In this document: piece by piece, positions 32,191-43,486 of the stretch | Numbering within the stretch: the first letter of the stretch is position 1 | Layout: each line of letters starts with the position of its first letter | Assembly (NCBI GenBank): GCA_030762175.1 | Contig: CM060838.1 | Coordinates: 20,851,001 to 20,915,000 of the forward strand | Direction of reading: 5' to 3' | From: Metallyticus violacea | Taxonomy: Eukaryota > Arthropoda > Insecta > Mantodea > Metallyticidae | DNA length: 64,000 nucleotides | The notes under the pieces: model-generated | Seen by the model: only the letters and a program-made list of their open reading frames with translations | Database searches by the model: none | Told to the model about the DNA's origin: nothing | Translations under genes and position numbers: made by a program

Positions 32191-33239
32191 AAGGCCCTGT
32201 ACCTGTTGGAGATGTTTTCTTAATACCTTCCATGCTGTCATTGTTGAAATTGTTAGTTCTCGAGTCGCTCGCCACCGGGATTTTTTTAGAACTGCGCTCG
32301 AGAACTGTTCCGACTCTATACATTCTCATCTGATACACGCGATAAACCGGGGTTCTTTCCTTTACAGACACACCCCGTCGTTGAATCTGATTGTATTACA
32401 TATGAATGTTGTTACCACAAGGGGCGTTAAGACCAAATCTTCGCCTATACGCCCTCTGGCCTGGATTATGTTTCGCGATTTCTAAGACATAAAAAAGTTT
32501 TTGCACGCGATTTGTCTTATTTTGTTTGTTTCGTTACCATGGCTACAAAACAAAATCTGCGCATGTAGAATTGAAACGTCCATAGCTACTTTTCAAATTA
32601 AGTTATGATTCATAATTAAATTATATACCGCAGGGAAAACATAAACGTTTAAAACCGCTATAATCATTTGTGTACACCCTGTATTATCTTAGTATTTATA
32701 TTTTTACTGACAATTATACTGTATGCAAAATAAAATAATAACCAGCGATCTGTGTTGTTAGAGATATTTAAAATAATACTTCTCATGTCTAATTAGGAAT
32801 TTACTTTACTTCATTTAAATTTTCTTCTCTAAGAACACGTCAGTTCGGAACATGTTTCTTGTCAGTGAGAAATCTTTTCTCTCGTATATTTTCTTGCGAA
32901 TCGTCTTACACCTTCTCTGCAAGAATTCATTTTCACTCGTACATAAATACCCATTATTTAAGACTATATATATATATATGTATATATGTGTGTGTGTGTG
33001 TGTGTGTACATATAATAACGAAATACAATTAGCACACAATTTACATATAGCGAAAGCACTCCCTGATAACTCAAATCTAGCTACAAGCTACTACCTGCAT
33101 TGAAGATTGACGTATTTCTCCCAGACGCATTGTGCCAACTGTTGAGTCAAATAACCTAACTGCAGCTAGTTGTCAGTGAATTGAAAAGCAAGAATACTGT
33201 AATGTGATTGAAAAAAATTGAGTGCAGTTGTAATTTAAA
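32191..33239. other. Unassigned stretch
   Basis: Holds an unrecognised 64-codon minus-strand frame (32177-32371) that starts at GTG and ends inside the mariner B fragment. Its end is followed by GGTATGT, a donor-like site. A (TA)n(TG)n microsatellite lies at about 32966-33008. Confidence 0.3.
32966..33008 (+). repeat. (TA)n(TG)n microsatellite
   Basis: TATATATATATG then TATATATG then an uninterrupted GT run. Confidence 0.9.
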
Positions 33240-33340
33240 TTTTATTATTTTTTTAACGGTTTATTTACTGTCTCTTTAACTACACTGGTCTTCCCACGAT
33301 GTCTGTAAGTTGTGGACTGAATACTATAGGTGTAAGCCTG
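33240..33340 (+). repeat. Short interspersed repeat W, copy 1
   Basis: GTTTATTTACTGTCTCTTTA, then GATGTCTGTAAGTTGTGGAC, TGAATACTATAGGTGTAAGC. Diverged match to 34310-34385. Confidence 0.5.
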
Positions 33341-33416
33341 TAGGGATGAATGAAATGAATTCATGATGGCGCAAGTGAACTCAGAGTCCTTGGCGTCTTT
33401 TAAGCACGCTTGTTAG

Positions 33417-33710
33417 AGATTTTGGGTTAAAAAAATCTATTTTTGGCTTTATGTATGGTATGAAAATAAATAGTTTGCAGATTATGTTCATACATAGGTT
33501 TGTGTGTGTGTTTGCGGCATTTAAATGAATGTCAATGGGTATTTAAATATGGCGGCCACAATTTATTCAATTTATTTTCGACGGCTTTCAGATTTTGAAT
33601 AAAAAAATAATATTTGGTTTTATGTATAATATGAAACTACATAGCTTGCAAATTACATTCATATATAAGTTTTTGTTTGTTTGGGTAATTTAATATAGCT
33701 ACCATGCTGT
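33417..33710 (+). repeat. Diverged tandem duplication, period about 174 bp
   Basis: Unit 1 begins GATTTTGGGTTAAAAAAATC at 33417 and unit 2 GATTTTGAATAAAAAAATAA at 33591. Both continue with TTTGGxTTTATGTATxxTATGAAA and a matching TTCATAxATAxGTTT segment. Confidence 0.7.
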
Positions 33711-34309
33711 TACACCACACACACTCTATCTTCTTTTGTCATCTGCCGTAACTTTCACATTTTTAACTTTATCGAACTTTATCGAAATTAAAAAAGTATA
33801 TAAAATAGAATCATGAATTATTTTGTGCAAGTGCAAAATACATTGCCCTATATAGTTGGTGACTTTTGCATGCATGTAAGTTCTGATATATATGACTTGA
33901 AATTTGCATAAAATAATGGCACATGCAAATATTTTCAAAAATTAAATTTTCTTTAAATCATATATTGTTCCACCAGCAATGTTCATTAACATATTTTCAA
34001 ACTGATTTTAAAATTTGAGTATGCTGAGATTAATAGTTTATGGTAAAAGTGTATCTACCTAAAGCAACGGAACGTTAAAAATTAATATTTTTTCTGGTTT
34101 ATTGACATAATCATAAAATATGAACAATTAAGACTAGCCAAAATTAAAAAAAAATATCATAAAATGAAAATAATTTCTTAATAAGTAGTAATTTTTTCAT
34201 TTGTATAGCTTGTCTAGTTTTTCAAAAAACTTAGCTTGAATACTGTTGAGTTTCAACACGAAAATTGCTATTATGTCTCTACTAAGTGTCCTTATTTATA
34301 ATTTTTATT
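33711..34309. other. Unassigned AT-rich stretch
   Basis: No feature recognised. Confidence 0.5.
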
Positions 34310-34442
34310 TTATTTGTTTTATTTACCGTCGCTTTACTGCATGTCTGTAGACTGAGGACTGAACACTATAATCTCAAGTCTGAAAGAAGAGATCTCTGAG
34401 GAAAATTTTACCTCCCTTTTCACGCCCTGAATTGAATGGGAT
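34310..34442 (+). repeat. Repeat W copy 2 joined to a SINE2 body fragment
   Basis: 34310-34371 matches repeat W (CATGTCTGTAGACTGAGGAC, TGAACACTATAATC). It runs without a break into TCAAGTCTGAAAGAAGAGAT and TTCACGCCCTGAATTGAATG, which is SINE2 body in plus orientation. The SINE2 part is truncated at both ends. Confidence 0.65.
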
Positions 34443-35422
34443 GTTTTTAACCAGAAAATTGAAAAGGTCCTTAAAAAGCCAAATAAAAAAATTCTCTGTC
34501 ATCTCTAATTTTCCTTCATTTTCATTTGCCCTCCTTTTCGAGTACTTTTACTTCTCCTTGTGTCTTTCTTTCCTACCTCCCCGTTTAAATCTTTATCGCC
34601 CATATTTTTATTCTTTCTAATTATTATTTTTTTTTCTTCCTTTTATATGCCTTCGTACTTTGCATGTCCTTCTTTCGACACAATTAAATAATTTTGTTCT
34701 TTTTTTTATTTATAATAAAATGCAAGAAGCTTTTCTACACAATAATCAAGCTGTCACACGAAACTCTTGGGAGCTTTAACTGAACACAATATAACCGATG
34801 TTTTTCTGCGGCGTGTCTCTCAACCGGTTAGGACCCCTTCCGGGTACCCTCGGTGAAATGTCAGCTATTGGGAAATGGTTGTGTCCACTTTTGACTTCCG
34901 AGAAGTCAGCTGTACCGGGTGTATCGCATTACAGTGCTCCATTGCATTGCTACCTTCCTCTGGGAATCCTTTCGGTGACCAAACACCATCTTGGAAGGTT
35001 TAAGCCGTGCATTGTTCGTGAAAAACTGTCGCTGTAACTACGCCGGGCTGAATACATTACTGAGGCTTGCGTCGCCAGTTAGCGCATCCAGCATTCATTC
35101 TGCAATAACCCATGCGATGTTCTTCCTATATTTAGATCAGAGTTAGGTAGCATTTAATAAATACCGGCACATTTTCATTAACTTCTTGTTGAAACCCTTT
35201 CCTTATGTTTTATCGGTTTTTATCATTATGTTAATTTTGAGTTTTGTTTATTTACCTATAGCGTATGTTCTTCTTTAGCTTCTTAAGTAAACTCAGTATT
35301 TCCTCTCTTGCATTTGCAAAGAACATCGGCAAGGATTTAATATGTGCACAGTAGATAAATAGACAAATAGTTGCAAAATCTCCCGGCTGCATTTGGTTAG
35401 CTTGAAATTCGCGCGAAGATAC
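34443..35422. other. Unassigned stretch
   Basis: A GC-richer patch at about 34795-35110 holds an unrecognised 79-codon plus-strand frame. No repeat counterpart in the window. Confidence 0.4.
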
Positions 35423-35423
35423 C

Positions 35424-35738
35424 TTACCACTCTGCAAATGAATGAATGATGTTTAGCGCCCGTTTTTTGCTACAGAGGCACCACAAGCGATGGACACTGA
35501 TGATACATGAGATGAAATGATATATTGGGAAAGGATTTATTTTTAAGGAAGGAATAGTTCCACGCCTAAGTTTAGGGTACCTCCCCGGCATTTGCCATTT
35601 ATGAGGACTGAGGAAAACCTGGAAACAACCCTCAGTCAGGGAGGACGGTTCTGGCGGAATTCGAACCCCAGACCTTCCGCTCACAAGTGCGCGCCTTAAC
35701 GACCTCGGCCACCCGTGCCGGTTTACCTCTGCAGATAA
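35424..35738 (-). repeat. SINE1 copy 2 with target-site duplications
   Basis: Full length on the minus strand: head GGCCGAGGTCGTTAAGGCGC and GGGGTTCGAATTCCGCC at the high coordinate, tail AAAACGGGCGCTAAACATCA at the low one. Flanks TTACCACTCTGCAAATGA (35424) and TTACCTCTGCAGATAA (35723) are imperfect direct repeats. They indicate target-primed insertion by a LINE enzyme. Confidence 0.9.
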
Positions 35739-36375
35739 GTATTTTTCTTCTTCTTATAAAATGCACTATACGCTATACAAATCACTGAGAACAATACACT
35801 ACGAACACAAACTTAAGAAAGTGTTTAGTATTCACTTTATTGTTCTAAGTAAATTTAAATTGTAGCTGAGTCAATTGCGAAATATTTCTTACCCAAAAAA
35901 TCTGAAAAAGTGTGATATAAATCAATTACTTTACAGCAAGTTAAAATCTTGATCTTTAAGGGGGGAAACTTCTGCAAATTCTCTGTTATCGACAAAAATG
36001 GATATTTGCCAAGAGCGAAGTTATAAATGGTAATTAATTTAGATGTGAACATATTTACTTTGAAATAACTGCATCCTTGGCATAGTTTCCTTCCCATTTC
36101 TTCTTATTAAGATTATTTTAGCAATCGAACACAAAGTTGATAAGAAGATAAAATGTGCCTCTCTCCGGAATAGGATATCATTTGTAGACATGGCATATTG
36201 AGTTAATTGGGCGTTAGTGTAATGTCAAGCTATCTCGTCTCTTGTAGGTAATAAAGATGTACAAAGATGGGAACATGTCATGACGTGTTATGAAAACTGT
36301 TGTATGTTATGGCATACATCATACTTGACGTGACACTTGTACCTGTCATTAGTGCACCCGGAAGCGATTTGGATT
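35739..36375. other. Unassigned stretch
   Basis: No feature recognised. Confidence 0.5.
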
Positions 36376-36403
36376 GAACAAACAAACAAACAAACAAACA
36401 AAA
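36376..36403 (+). repeat. (CAAA)n microsatellite
   Basis: Six to seven AAAC units, directly before the truncated left side of element A copy 2. Confidence 0.9.
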
Positions 36404-36411
36404 AGAGAGAA

Positions 36412-37014
36412 TAATAGTATGATGTTCTGTAAACAGATGTGACTCACATACATTATGATAGCGCTGCTACATGACAGATAAATCAACAATGAACAAATGA
36501 AGCCAAGATTATCGTATATGTTCTGTAAACAGATGTGACTCACATTACGTTATGAGAACGTTGCTACAACAAAATGAAGCCAAGATTATCGTTTGAACAG
36601 CGGAAACCAATTTTGAAGTGGTATTGGAAAACCGAGAATGTTGTTGAAGTTCAAAAGCAATAGAGACGTGTGTACAGAACAGAACCCCCAACGCGAGTGC
36701 ATACATTCGAGACAAATTTGTGACTCATGGTACTGTATACCGTAGAAAACCAGCTACACTGGCAGCACTTCGGGAAGAAATTGAAACGCATGTGCTGCAA
36801 TCGCTGAGGACACTTTCGCAAACGTTGCTTAATCAGTAGTTCAACGTACTCAGAAGTGTATCGACGCCAATGGTGGGCATTTTGAGCAACTGTTGTAACT
36901 GTAAAAGTCTAAGATGATTAGTGCTCATCATTTTCTGTTTGTGTGAACTCAGTTTTGTTATGTTAATATAGTTTTTCTTTGTTTGAAGTATGTATACATT
37001 TTTGGCACCCTCTG
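36412..37014 (+). mobile_element. Element A, copy 2 (5' truncated, internal deletion)
   Basis: Shows the duplicated 5' region and a perfect right end: TATACATTTTTGGCACCCTC followed by TG and TA (37015-37016). The left terminal repeat is missing. This copy defines the terminal repeat used to bound copy 1. Confidence 0.85.
36574..36898 (+). pseudogene. DUF4817-type transposase, larger deletion
   Basis: Starts MKPRLSFEQRKPILKWYWKT. A stop replaces the tryptophan after VVEVQKQ. The middle is lost: sequence jumps from CATGGTACTGTAT to ACCGTAGAAAACC, sharing GTAT in the two parents of the junction. It ends ANGGHFEQLL as in copy 1. It is shorter than copy 1, so the two deletions are independent or nested. 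Confidence 0.85.
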
Positions 37015-37016
37015 TA

Positions 37017-37869
37017 TTTTTAGTTTCGGTAATTTAAATGCTTGAAAAGAGGATTTTAATATTATATATTAATAAGCAAATAATTAAATATCATATTTTT
37101 CATCTTTAGGAACATATTACACAAAAATATTATAGATAGGAGGAGGGCTTTTTGTAATTATATAAATTTTTAGAGCTGTATAGCTGGTGAAAAGTTATTG
37201 TTATAATATGCAGTGCATATAAATCATAATATTAATTACTAGAATTTTTGCATAAATTTATTATATAATGTAATTTTTTATTTTGAAACTTCAACTCATA
37301 ATTAAAAATAACGGTTTTTCAAATAGATTGTGATTAATGACGTGTGTAATTCCCATCATGATATAATTATAATTTTTGTGAAATATATGCTGGTTGTAAT
37401 TTTCATATTTTTACCTGCTATATTTAAGTATTATATTACATTAATAGCTATGTGTAGTATTTATTAACAAGGTTAAGTGAACTAAAAGTTTAATTAACCT
37501 ATTATAGATAGAAGTAAAAAAATTGAATTTTGAAAACTATATAAATATAAAGAGAAAATGAAAGAAAATCTTTTCTGAGTGAAAGAGCCTATACAGTCGA
37601 GTTTTACAAAAAACATTTTTGAAATTTAAATCAGACTACCCCGATTCCTGACACTACCTGTTTCATTTTTGTGGGTTTTATATCATTATTACAGTTTTCA
37701 GGAAATTTTTTTCATTTACGTTTCAAATTTGCCTTAGTCTGCGACGGCATTCTTGCTGATCTATTTTATCAGTTTCATCGCATGAGACAGAATTAATCTC
37801 TGTTTTTAAACAAAACTTTATCTGAGATTAAACTAATCTTTAAAGTAAAGGACATTAGATGCTATAATC
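37017..37869. other. Very AT-rich unassigned stretch
   Basis: No feature recognised. Confidence 0.5.
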
Positions 37870-38520
37870 TTGAGTCACATTTCAGCAAGATTTGTTATCC
37901 TGCGACTATACGTGTTGAAGGAATTTTATGCGAAGAATACGGTGATACCCACTTACAAGATTTCAATATTTTCAACATTTTTTTCACGCAGGAAATGGGC
38001 CACGAATCCAAACCTATGATAATCCGAAGTGATACAAGCTGGGTGTGTTAGCAGTTCGATCCCTTCCACTTCGTTGATTTTTTTCCATGGTTGTTCGAGC
38101 GGTATGGGGTCTTGCATTGTCCTGCTGTAAGATAACTTAGCTTTGATTAACTAATGCTGGGCATCTCTGTCTCAAAACTTCATGAGCTGGTCAGTTATTG
38201 AGAATATAAATTCGCATCGACTACACACCTCTTTGGAACAAACTTCCAGTGAATCACACCTTCAAATTTCCAGCTGATACATAACGTCGAAGCGATTTTG
38301 TTTAGAGAGACGTTGGCAGGCTGATGGGGATCGGGTTTAGAGGTATCAGGGTTGCGGTAATATATCAATGTTTTATCACACTGACAATCTGATATCATGC
38401 ATGGGATTTTTGATAAGCTGGCGACAGATATCTACCTTGCGTCAGTTCAAGAGGTACAGATCTACAATTGATGATGTGGCGATGTATGGTATCTTCCGTC
38501 AGGTTGTTCTGACAGCTACG
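37870..38520 (-). pseudogene. Mariner transposase E fragment
   Basis: Minus strand, several frames: IYYRNPDTSKPDPHQP, then ISWKFEGVIHWKFVPKRCVV, then a QCKTPYRS remnant of QDNARPHTA, then SDYHRFGFVAHFLREKN with the third catalytic aspartate. This is the mariner order (GDEKWxxY, WWxxxGVIxxE, DNARPHxA, SPDLAPSDYHLF). The lineage differs from B and C. A CDKT in place of a CDEKW motif and many frameshifts make it a fossil. Confidence 0.75.
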
Positions 38521-39257
38521 AGTAGGTACTCTTTTATAGATTTTATTCCAAAACTTTGCGCGTATTCTCAATATTTCATACTTTAGCTCACAATTTGCTT
38601 CGAAAAATATTACACGATGTCCATTCCGGAATCCATGTCGGTATCATGGCTTTCGTGTTATTATAACTGTAATACATTAGACTCGAGTGCGAATCCATTT
38701 CGCCGGTATTTCTTTCGAATTTATGGTCTATTACGTCATAATGCATTGCTGCAATTTTCGACTTCGTTAATTTATTGTTGGCCCATTATTGCATGGACAA
38801 TTTTCGCGAAATGGATAGCAAACAGAGAAATACATCTTATTAAGGTAATATCAAGTGTAAAGTAATGGTAACAGAAAGGCTAGAAGAAAGTTTAATTATA
38901 TGTACCAGAGTTCAATGTTCGTTTGTGGCGGCAACAGAAGTTGGCATTATTTACAACTAAACTGAAGCTACTAGGAAGAAATTCACTCTTACGTGCACAG
39001 TTTTCAGGTCACTGAAATATCTTTATAGTTTATTTATAGTTTCAGCAGTCTATCGCTATGATTTTATTGTTTTCGTTTTATCACTTTCATTTTATCGTAT
39101 CTATGTCCAATTGTTTTGATGTAAATTAATCAGGTCTTATATGCTTGCACATTTCTAGTATTTTAGGTTATACACCTAGGGCCTTACTTTTACATGTTGC
39201 ACATGATAAAGATACCGGGTTTAGTAACGTAAAGATGCGTTCTTTAAATTGCGTATA
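38521..39257. other. Unassigned stretch
   Basis: May include more of the N-terminal part of transposase E (near 38440-38600), but the match is too weak to call. Confidence 0.3.
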
Positions 39258-39440
39258 TTACAGCATCGCCTCTCGGTACTTTAACTGCAATTCTTCCTCA
39301 CACCCACTGCTCAACCTGCGCACGGTTTCTGCGCATAATCTTTTGTAATGTCGCACTATATCTTTAGTGTTTTCTTCTCCATTATTTAAACGCGAGCCAT
39401 CTTTAGTGTTTTCTTCTCCATTATTTAAACGCTGAGCCAT
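39258..39440 (-). CDS. 60-residue frame with an in-frame 13-residue duplication
   Basis: ATG at 39440 in a strong context (AACGATGG). The product begins MAQRLNNGEENTKDGS and then repeats RLNNGEENTKD, 13 residues per unit (39 bases). It then reads IVRHYKRLCAETVRRLSSGC and a charged helix-like end. The frame is not AT-biased in composition and looks protein-like. No family recognised. It may be a first exon: a GTAATA follows 2-3 codons before the stop. Confidence 0.3.
   Translation of the reverse strand: MAQRLNNGEENTKDGSRLNNGEENTKDIVRHYKRLCAETVRRLSSGCEEELQLKYREAML
39360..39438. repeat. 39-40 bp tandem duplication
   Basis: ATCTTTAGTGTTTTCTTCTC (39360) recurs at 39399. Units are identical except for one extra base in the second (CGCTGAGCC against CGCGAGCC). 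Confidence 0.95.
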
Positions 39441-40894
39441 CGTTGTGCTACACACTCACTAGCGACACCTCCCTCCATTTCAGACATTCTTCGCGTCATG
39501 ACAGCAACTTTTATTATCTTGTTTTCGGTAGCGCTTTAGTATGATTCTAATTTCACATTTCGTTACCTCCATTTTATGATTGTATATTAACAACTGACAC
39601 ACGCTCATTATAAACACAATAACTATAGCAACTGTAAATAACATGGCCAAACAAAAGAAGACCATTAAAAACTTGAAAAGAATAATTTCTTATGAGACAA
39701 TCTAAAGCAACTAACTTATTAGAGCAATGGAATAAGAAGAATGACAGAAATTAAGTTAAGCTTCGAAAGTTAATGTTATGGAAGAGGAGACTGGTACAGA
39801 TCAAGGAGAAGAAGAAGGCAAATAACATAACTGAGCTGAAATTAGAATAATTAAATTTGATCTCAAGTCTGAATAAAGACGAGATAGGATTATATTTCAT
39901 TATTCTCACAGTCTTATAATTTTTAAGCTAATTGAGTATTAGGAACGTATTAAAATTGAGAAAAATACAATGCAACTAATTACCATCACCATTATATTCC
40001 ATATATTGCTATAAGGTCTATGACCAACACTAACTTATTAATCCATACACACTAAACCAGTAATGAATTCCGGTAGTTTGGATGTTTTAATAAATCCAAA
40101 ACGTCGTATGTCATAACTCTAAGCAGCGGATATTTATGTCTAAGGATTTTGCCAAAATTGCAACGCACTGAGCCAACTGTAACAGTCCAACTGCTGAACC
40201 ATCAAAGCGACGGTTCTTTTCATAAATTTAGCTAAGCTCCGTAAGAGACCCGACCCCGAGGCAGAACGAGAAGAGTCCGAGGGGATTCTGCCCTTCTATT
40301 TGCCCCCTCCTCTTCACCTTACCGCGCCATCGAATTACGCACCGTCACTTTCTAATCGATCTTCTCTTTCCCCTTGCGAAATTGCCTCCAAGTGATAATT
40401 ATGTTTATGTAGTTGGCAGCTCGTTTTCACGATGCGGGCTCGCTTGTTACGTCACACACTGTCACGCTTTTCGTTATTGCATATTCACAACATATTGCAC
40501 TGCTAATAACTGACTGGCATGGCGATAGCCTCGAAACATGCGGGCACAGACGGGAACATGGGCAGTAAATCAAATGCTTTAACTGTGTTACTGTTCACTG
40601 AGGACATTTTTCTGATTCATTACAGCATTCTAACAAAATGCTTTATTTTTGTAATTAAAAATAAAAAATCCTTTGCTTTGAAGTGTACCATTTAACCGTA
40701 TGTTTCCTAGTAGTTCATAAAATGCTATTTAGGCAAGATAATGAGTAGATTCACTTTGTTTGGGTGAATGGTTTTCTAAAAACACTACTTGACAATACTG
40801 GTCAGTCACCAATTTTAGAACCAATGTATTCTTCTCTCATATGATATTTAAATTTCATTGTCAAAGTAAATTTTGTGCTCGCTGCTGGAGTTCT
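39441..40894. other. Unassigned stretch with a GC-richer patch
   Basis: About 40190-40580 is GC-richer and includes TTACGTCACA, a CRE-like site. No open frame or TE motif recognised. Confidence 0.4.
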
Positions 40895-40898
40895 AGAA

Positions 40899-40933
<35 letters not shown>

Positions 40934-40942
40934 AGAAGAAGA
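40895..40942 (+). repeat. (GAA)n microsatellite
   Basis: About 15 GAA units with one GAG interruption. Confidence 0.95.
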
Positions 40943-41199
40943 GATTACGTTTTCGGCATCATAATTTTTATGCCAATTTAGAGGATACATCGCAATATTT
41001 TGAGTAATTTTTATCAAATAAGTATCTTAAATTATTTTATTTATATTCATTGTATTATTTCCGTATACTATCTACATTATTTTAATTGCTTATTAGATTA
41101 TTGACGTTATGGAGAAAAACCTTCTATTTAGAAAGTTAAAAATTTATCGAAAAGTTTATAAAATGAACACAATTTAAGTCTTTATCGGGAAGAACACAC

Positions 41200-41495
41200 G
41201 TCGTTACATAGTGGGCTTAAATGTAGAAAGGGAAACGGAAAAATGGAAGATAAAAAGGAGGGCAAAGTTGCATAAAACGTTAAAAGGGAAAGAAGAAAAC
41301 AATAAAATATTCTTCAGTTTGAAAAAAAAATAATAATAAAAGAAATAAAGGGGGAAAAAGAGAAAGAGAAATGGCGAAAATAGCTATGAAAGAAGCGGCC
41401 AAAATGGTAAATAAACAAATAATTTAAAAATAAAATATATAAAAGCAAGGAAAGAAAGGAATACGTTCGTAGGAAATGAAAGAGAACGAAGAGAG

Positions 41496-41544
<49 letters not shown>

Positions 41545-41640
41545 TTAAAAATAAAGAAATATGAAAATATTGAGATGAAAATGGAAAGCGAGGAAAAGGA
41601 ACTGAAGAAAATCGCATTATGATGCATTGCAAATTCATTC
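41200..41640 (+). repeat. Purine-rich tract with (AAT)n
   Basis: The plus strand is strongly purine-biased, as at 28790-29590, with an AAT microsatellite at about 41499-41543. Minus-strand frames rich in Phe and Tyr are compositional. Confidence 0.65.
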
Positions 41641-42412
41641 TAAGTAGTCATAGAATTGCCTAAGAGCTTCAGAACGACAAGTTATCAAATATAATACCAA
41701 GGTACAGAATAGATGAAATTCTTCACTACAGCTACTGGGTGTGCAGTTTAAAACAAAACCGGTTCAGCAGCCAAACCGGCTGCCCTATGCCCGTTTGTCC
41801 TATTGTGACGTTCCATTTAAAACCAAAAAAGTAATGCCTGCTACGAATGAAAGTATATAAACTATGTAATGTGCACAAACGTCCTAACATTTTATTTTTC
41901 ATTATGGGTTTTATAGAAATATATTTTGTTTATGGTTTTGATTTTATTGATAATATTAATTATAACTTTTTGTAGATTAAATTTGATTTCATTTTAATTT
42001 TTAAGATAGTTTAATTCCTACGTTATTTTTAATATAAAAGTGGATGTACAGGCGAAAGTTTGCAATATTGATTTCTGCTATCAGGTGAGAAATATTTCTC
42101 AGGTGGACACCGAATTCCACAGTGGGAAGAAAATATTGTTTTAACTGGTATTCAAATTATAGAGGTTCAAATTATAAATATAACATGTGATTATTTCAAT
42201 ATTTGTGTTGAATATGTTGCTCCTAAATTAATATATATCTGATTTGCCACCAGATCTCTGTAGATTTAAGGAAATATTTACCAGAATATTAATCGACTTC
42301 ATGCTAGACAACAGAAATGATACTTAAAATTGTTTAATATGTTCCCTTTACAACTAAACATTTTTAACTAAAATATTTTCTAGGGCATATTCCTTAAAAC
42401 TATAAGAAAGGT
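41641..42412. other. Unassigned AT-rich stretch
   Basis: No feature recognised. Confidence 0.5.
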
Positions 42413-43000
42413 TTATTTCCATATACTATTTGATACTATCGTACGATCAGTTTCGTTTTCCCGTGGAGTGTTTTGCCTATGGGCGAGCGCTCCGCTCATT
42501 AGCCGGTCAGCAGGGTCTTGGCGATTGGCGGGAGGGTAAAACAATAAAATAAACCACCATACAACAATACACAAACCAATTTGTAAGGCGCATTGCTTTC
42601 CAAATTTGCAAATGAGGTTTTTAAAGTGCCCGCGTTCATTTTCCACACATTTTTGGCATCTCTAGAGAATTATTTATCACTCACTGTAGTTCGTTTTAAG
42701 AAATCGGGACAATTTCTTGAAGAATGTTATCTTTGAATTCTTGTATGGTGTGCAAGACGGTGTGCATTTTTTAATTTACCCCAGAGGTAATAATCGCAGG
42801 CTGTTAAATAAATCTCTACTAATAACTCTGTTTTGTAGAAACACATTGTGAATTTGTCTCATGGAATTATTTTCAGTGTGAGCAGTGGCAGAGTCTTGTT
42901 GAAAAATGCATGATCACGCTCATTGTCGGTTAATTCTCTTAAAAAAGGGGTTAGTATGGTATTCACATAAGTAGCAGAATCAATTGTGTGTTAAAAAATC
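42413..43000 (-). pseudogene. Mariner-like transposase D, copy 1
   Basis: Minus strand from about 43000: TIDSATYVNTILTPFLRELT, NERDHAFF, QQDSATAHTENNSM (second catalytic aspartate), VISRDL, TACDYYLWGKLKNAH (third catalytic aspartate), then VENERGHFKNLICKFG. About 20 bases containing the SPD part are deleted compared with copy 2. The gene type is the DUF4817-associated mariner-like group; family A in this window is a distant relative. Confidence 0.85.
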
Positions 43001-43486
43001 GGTTCCACGGTTCTATCCCCGCTAAGTTAACACATATGAATAACACATAAAAGCACGCTATGACGTTGTAAACACATTGTGCATAATATACTTGTGTATA
43101 CTGTTGAATAAGAAACGAACAACACAACATATACTCGGGAACAGCTGCGCTTCGACTGCGGCAGCTAGATTAACAAAACAAAACTTGTTATCCCCTCCAA
43201 GGCGCGGAAAACGAGTGGGAGCTCGCACTTTTGAAAAACCTGCGCATCCAGGGAAAGCTTCGCTGATCTCACTGTATAAAAATGTATACCATTCACACGT
43301 GTGTTTAATAAATTGTCATCGTGATTTGCGTATTATTGCAAATATTAAAAAAAATTAATTAATAATATTCAAACACAATTTTTATCATAAAGCTGAATTC
43401 ACTTAATTTCAGCACATTTCTAAAATGCATATAAATGAATTGCAAAATTTTAATTCAGCGAAAACGTACAGTTTTAACAAAATATA
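43001..43486. other. Unassigned stretch
   Basis: A small GC-richer patch at 43130-43260 with a 93-codon plus-strand frame, unrecognised. Confidence 0.35.

Noticed and set aside
32177..32371. A 64-codon minus-strand frame that looks protein-like
   Set aside because: It starts at GTG, not ATG, ends inside a mariner fragment, and has a stop immediately upstream. Not enough to call a gene.
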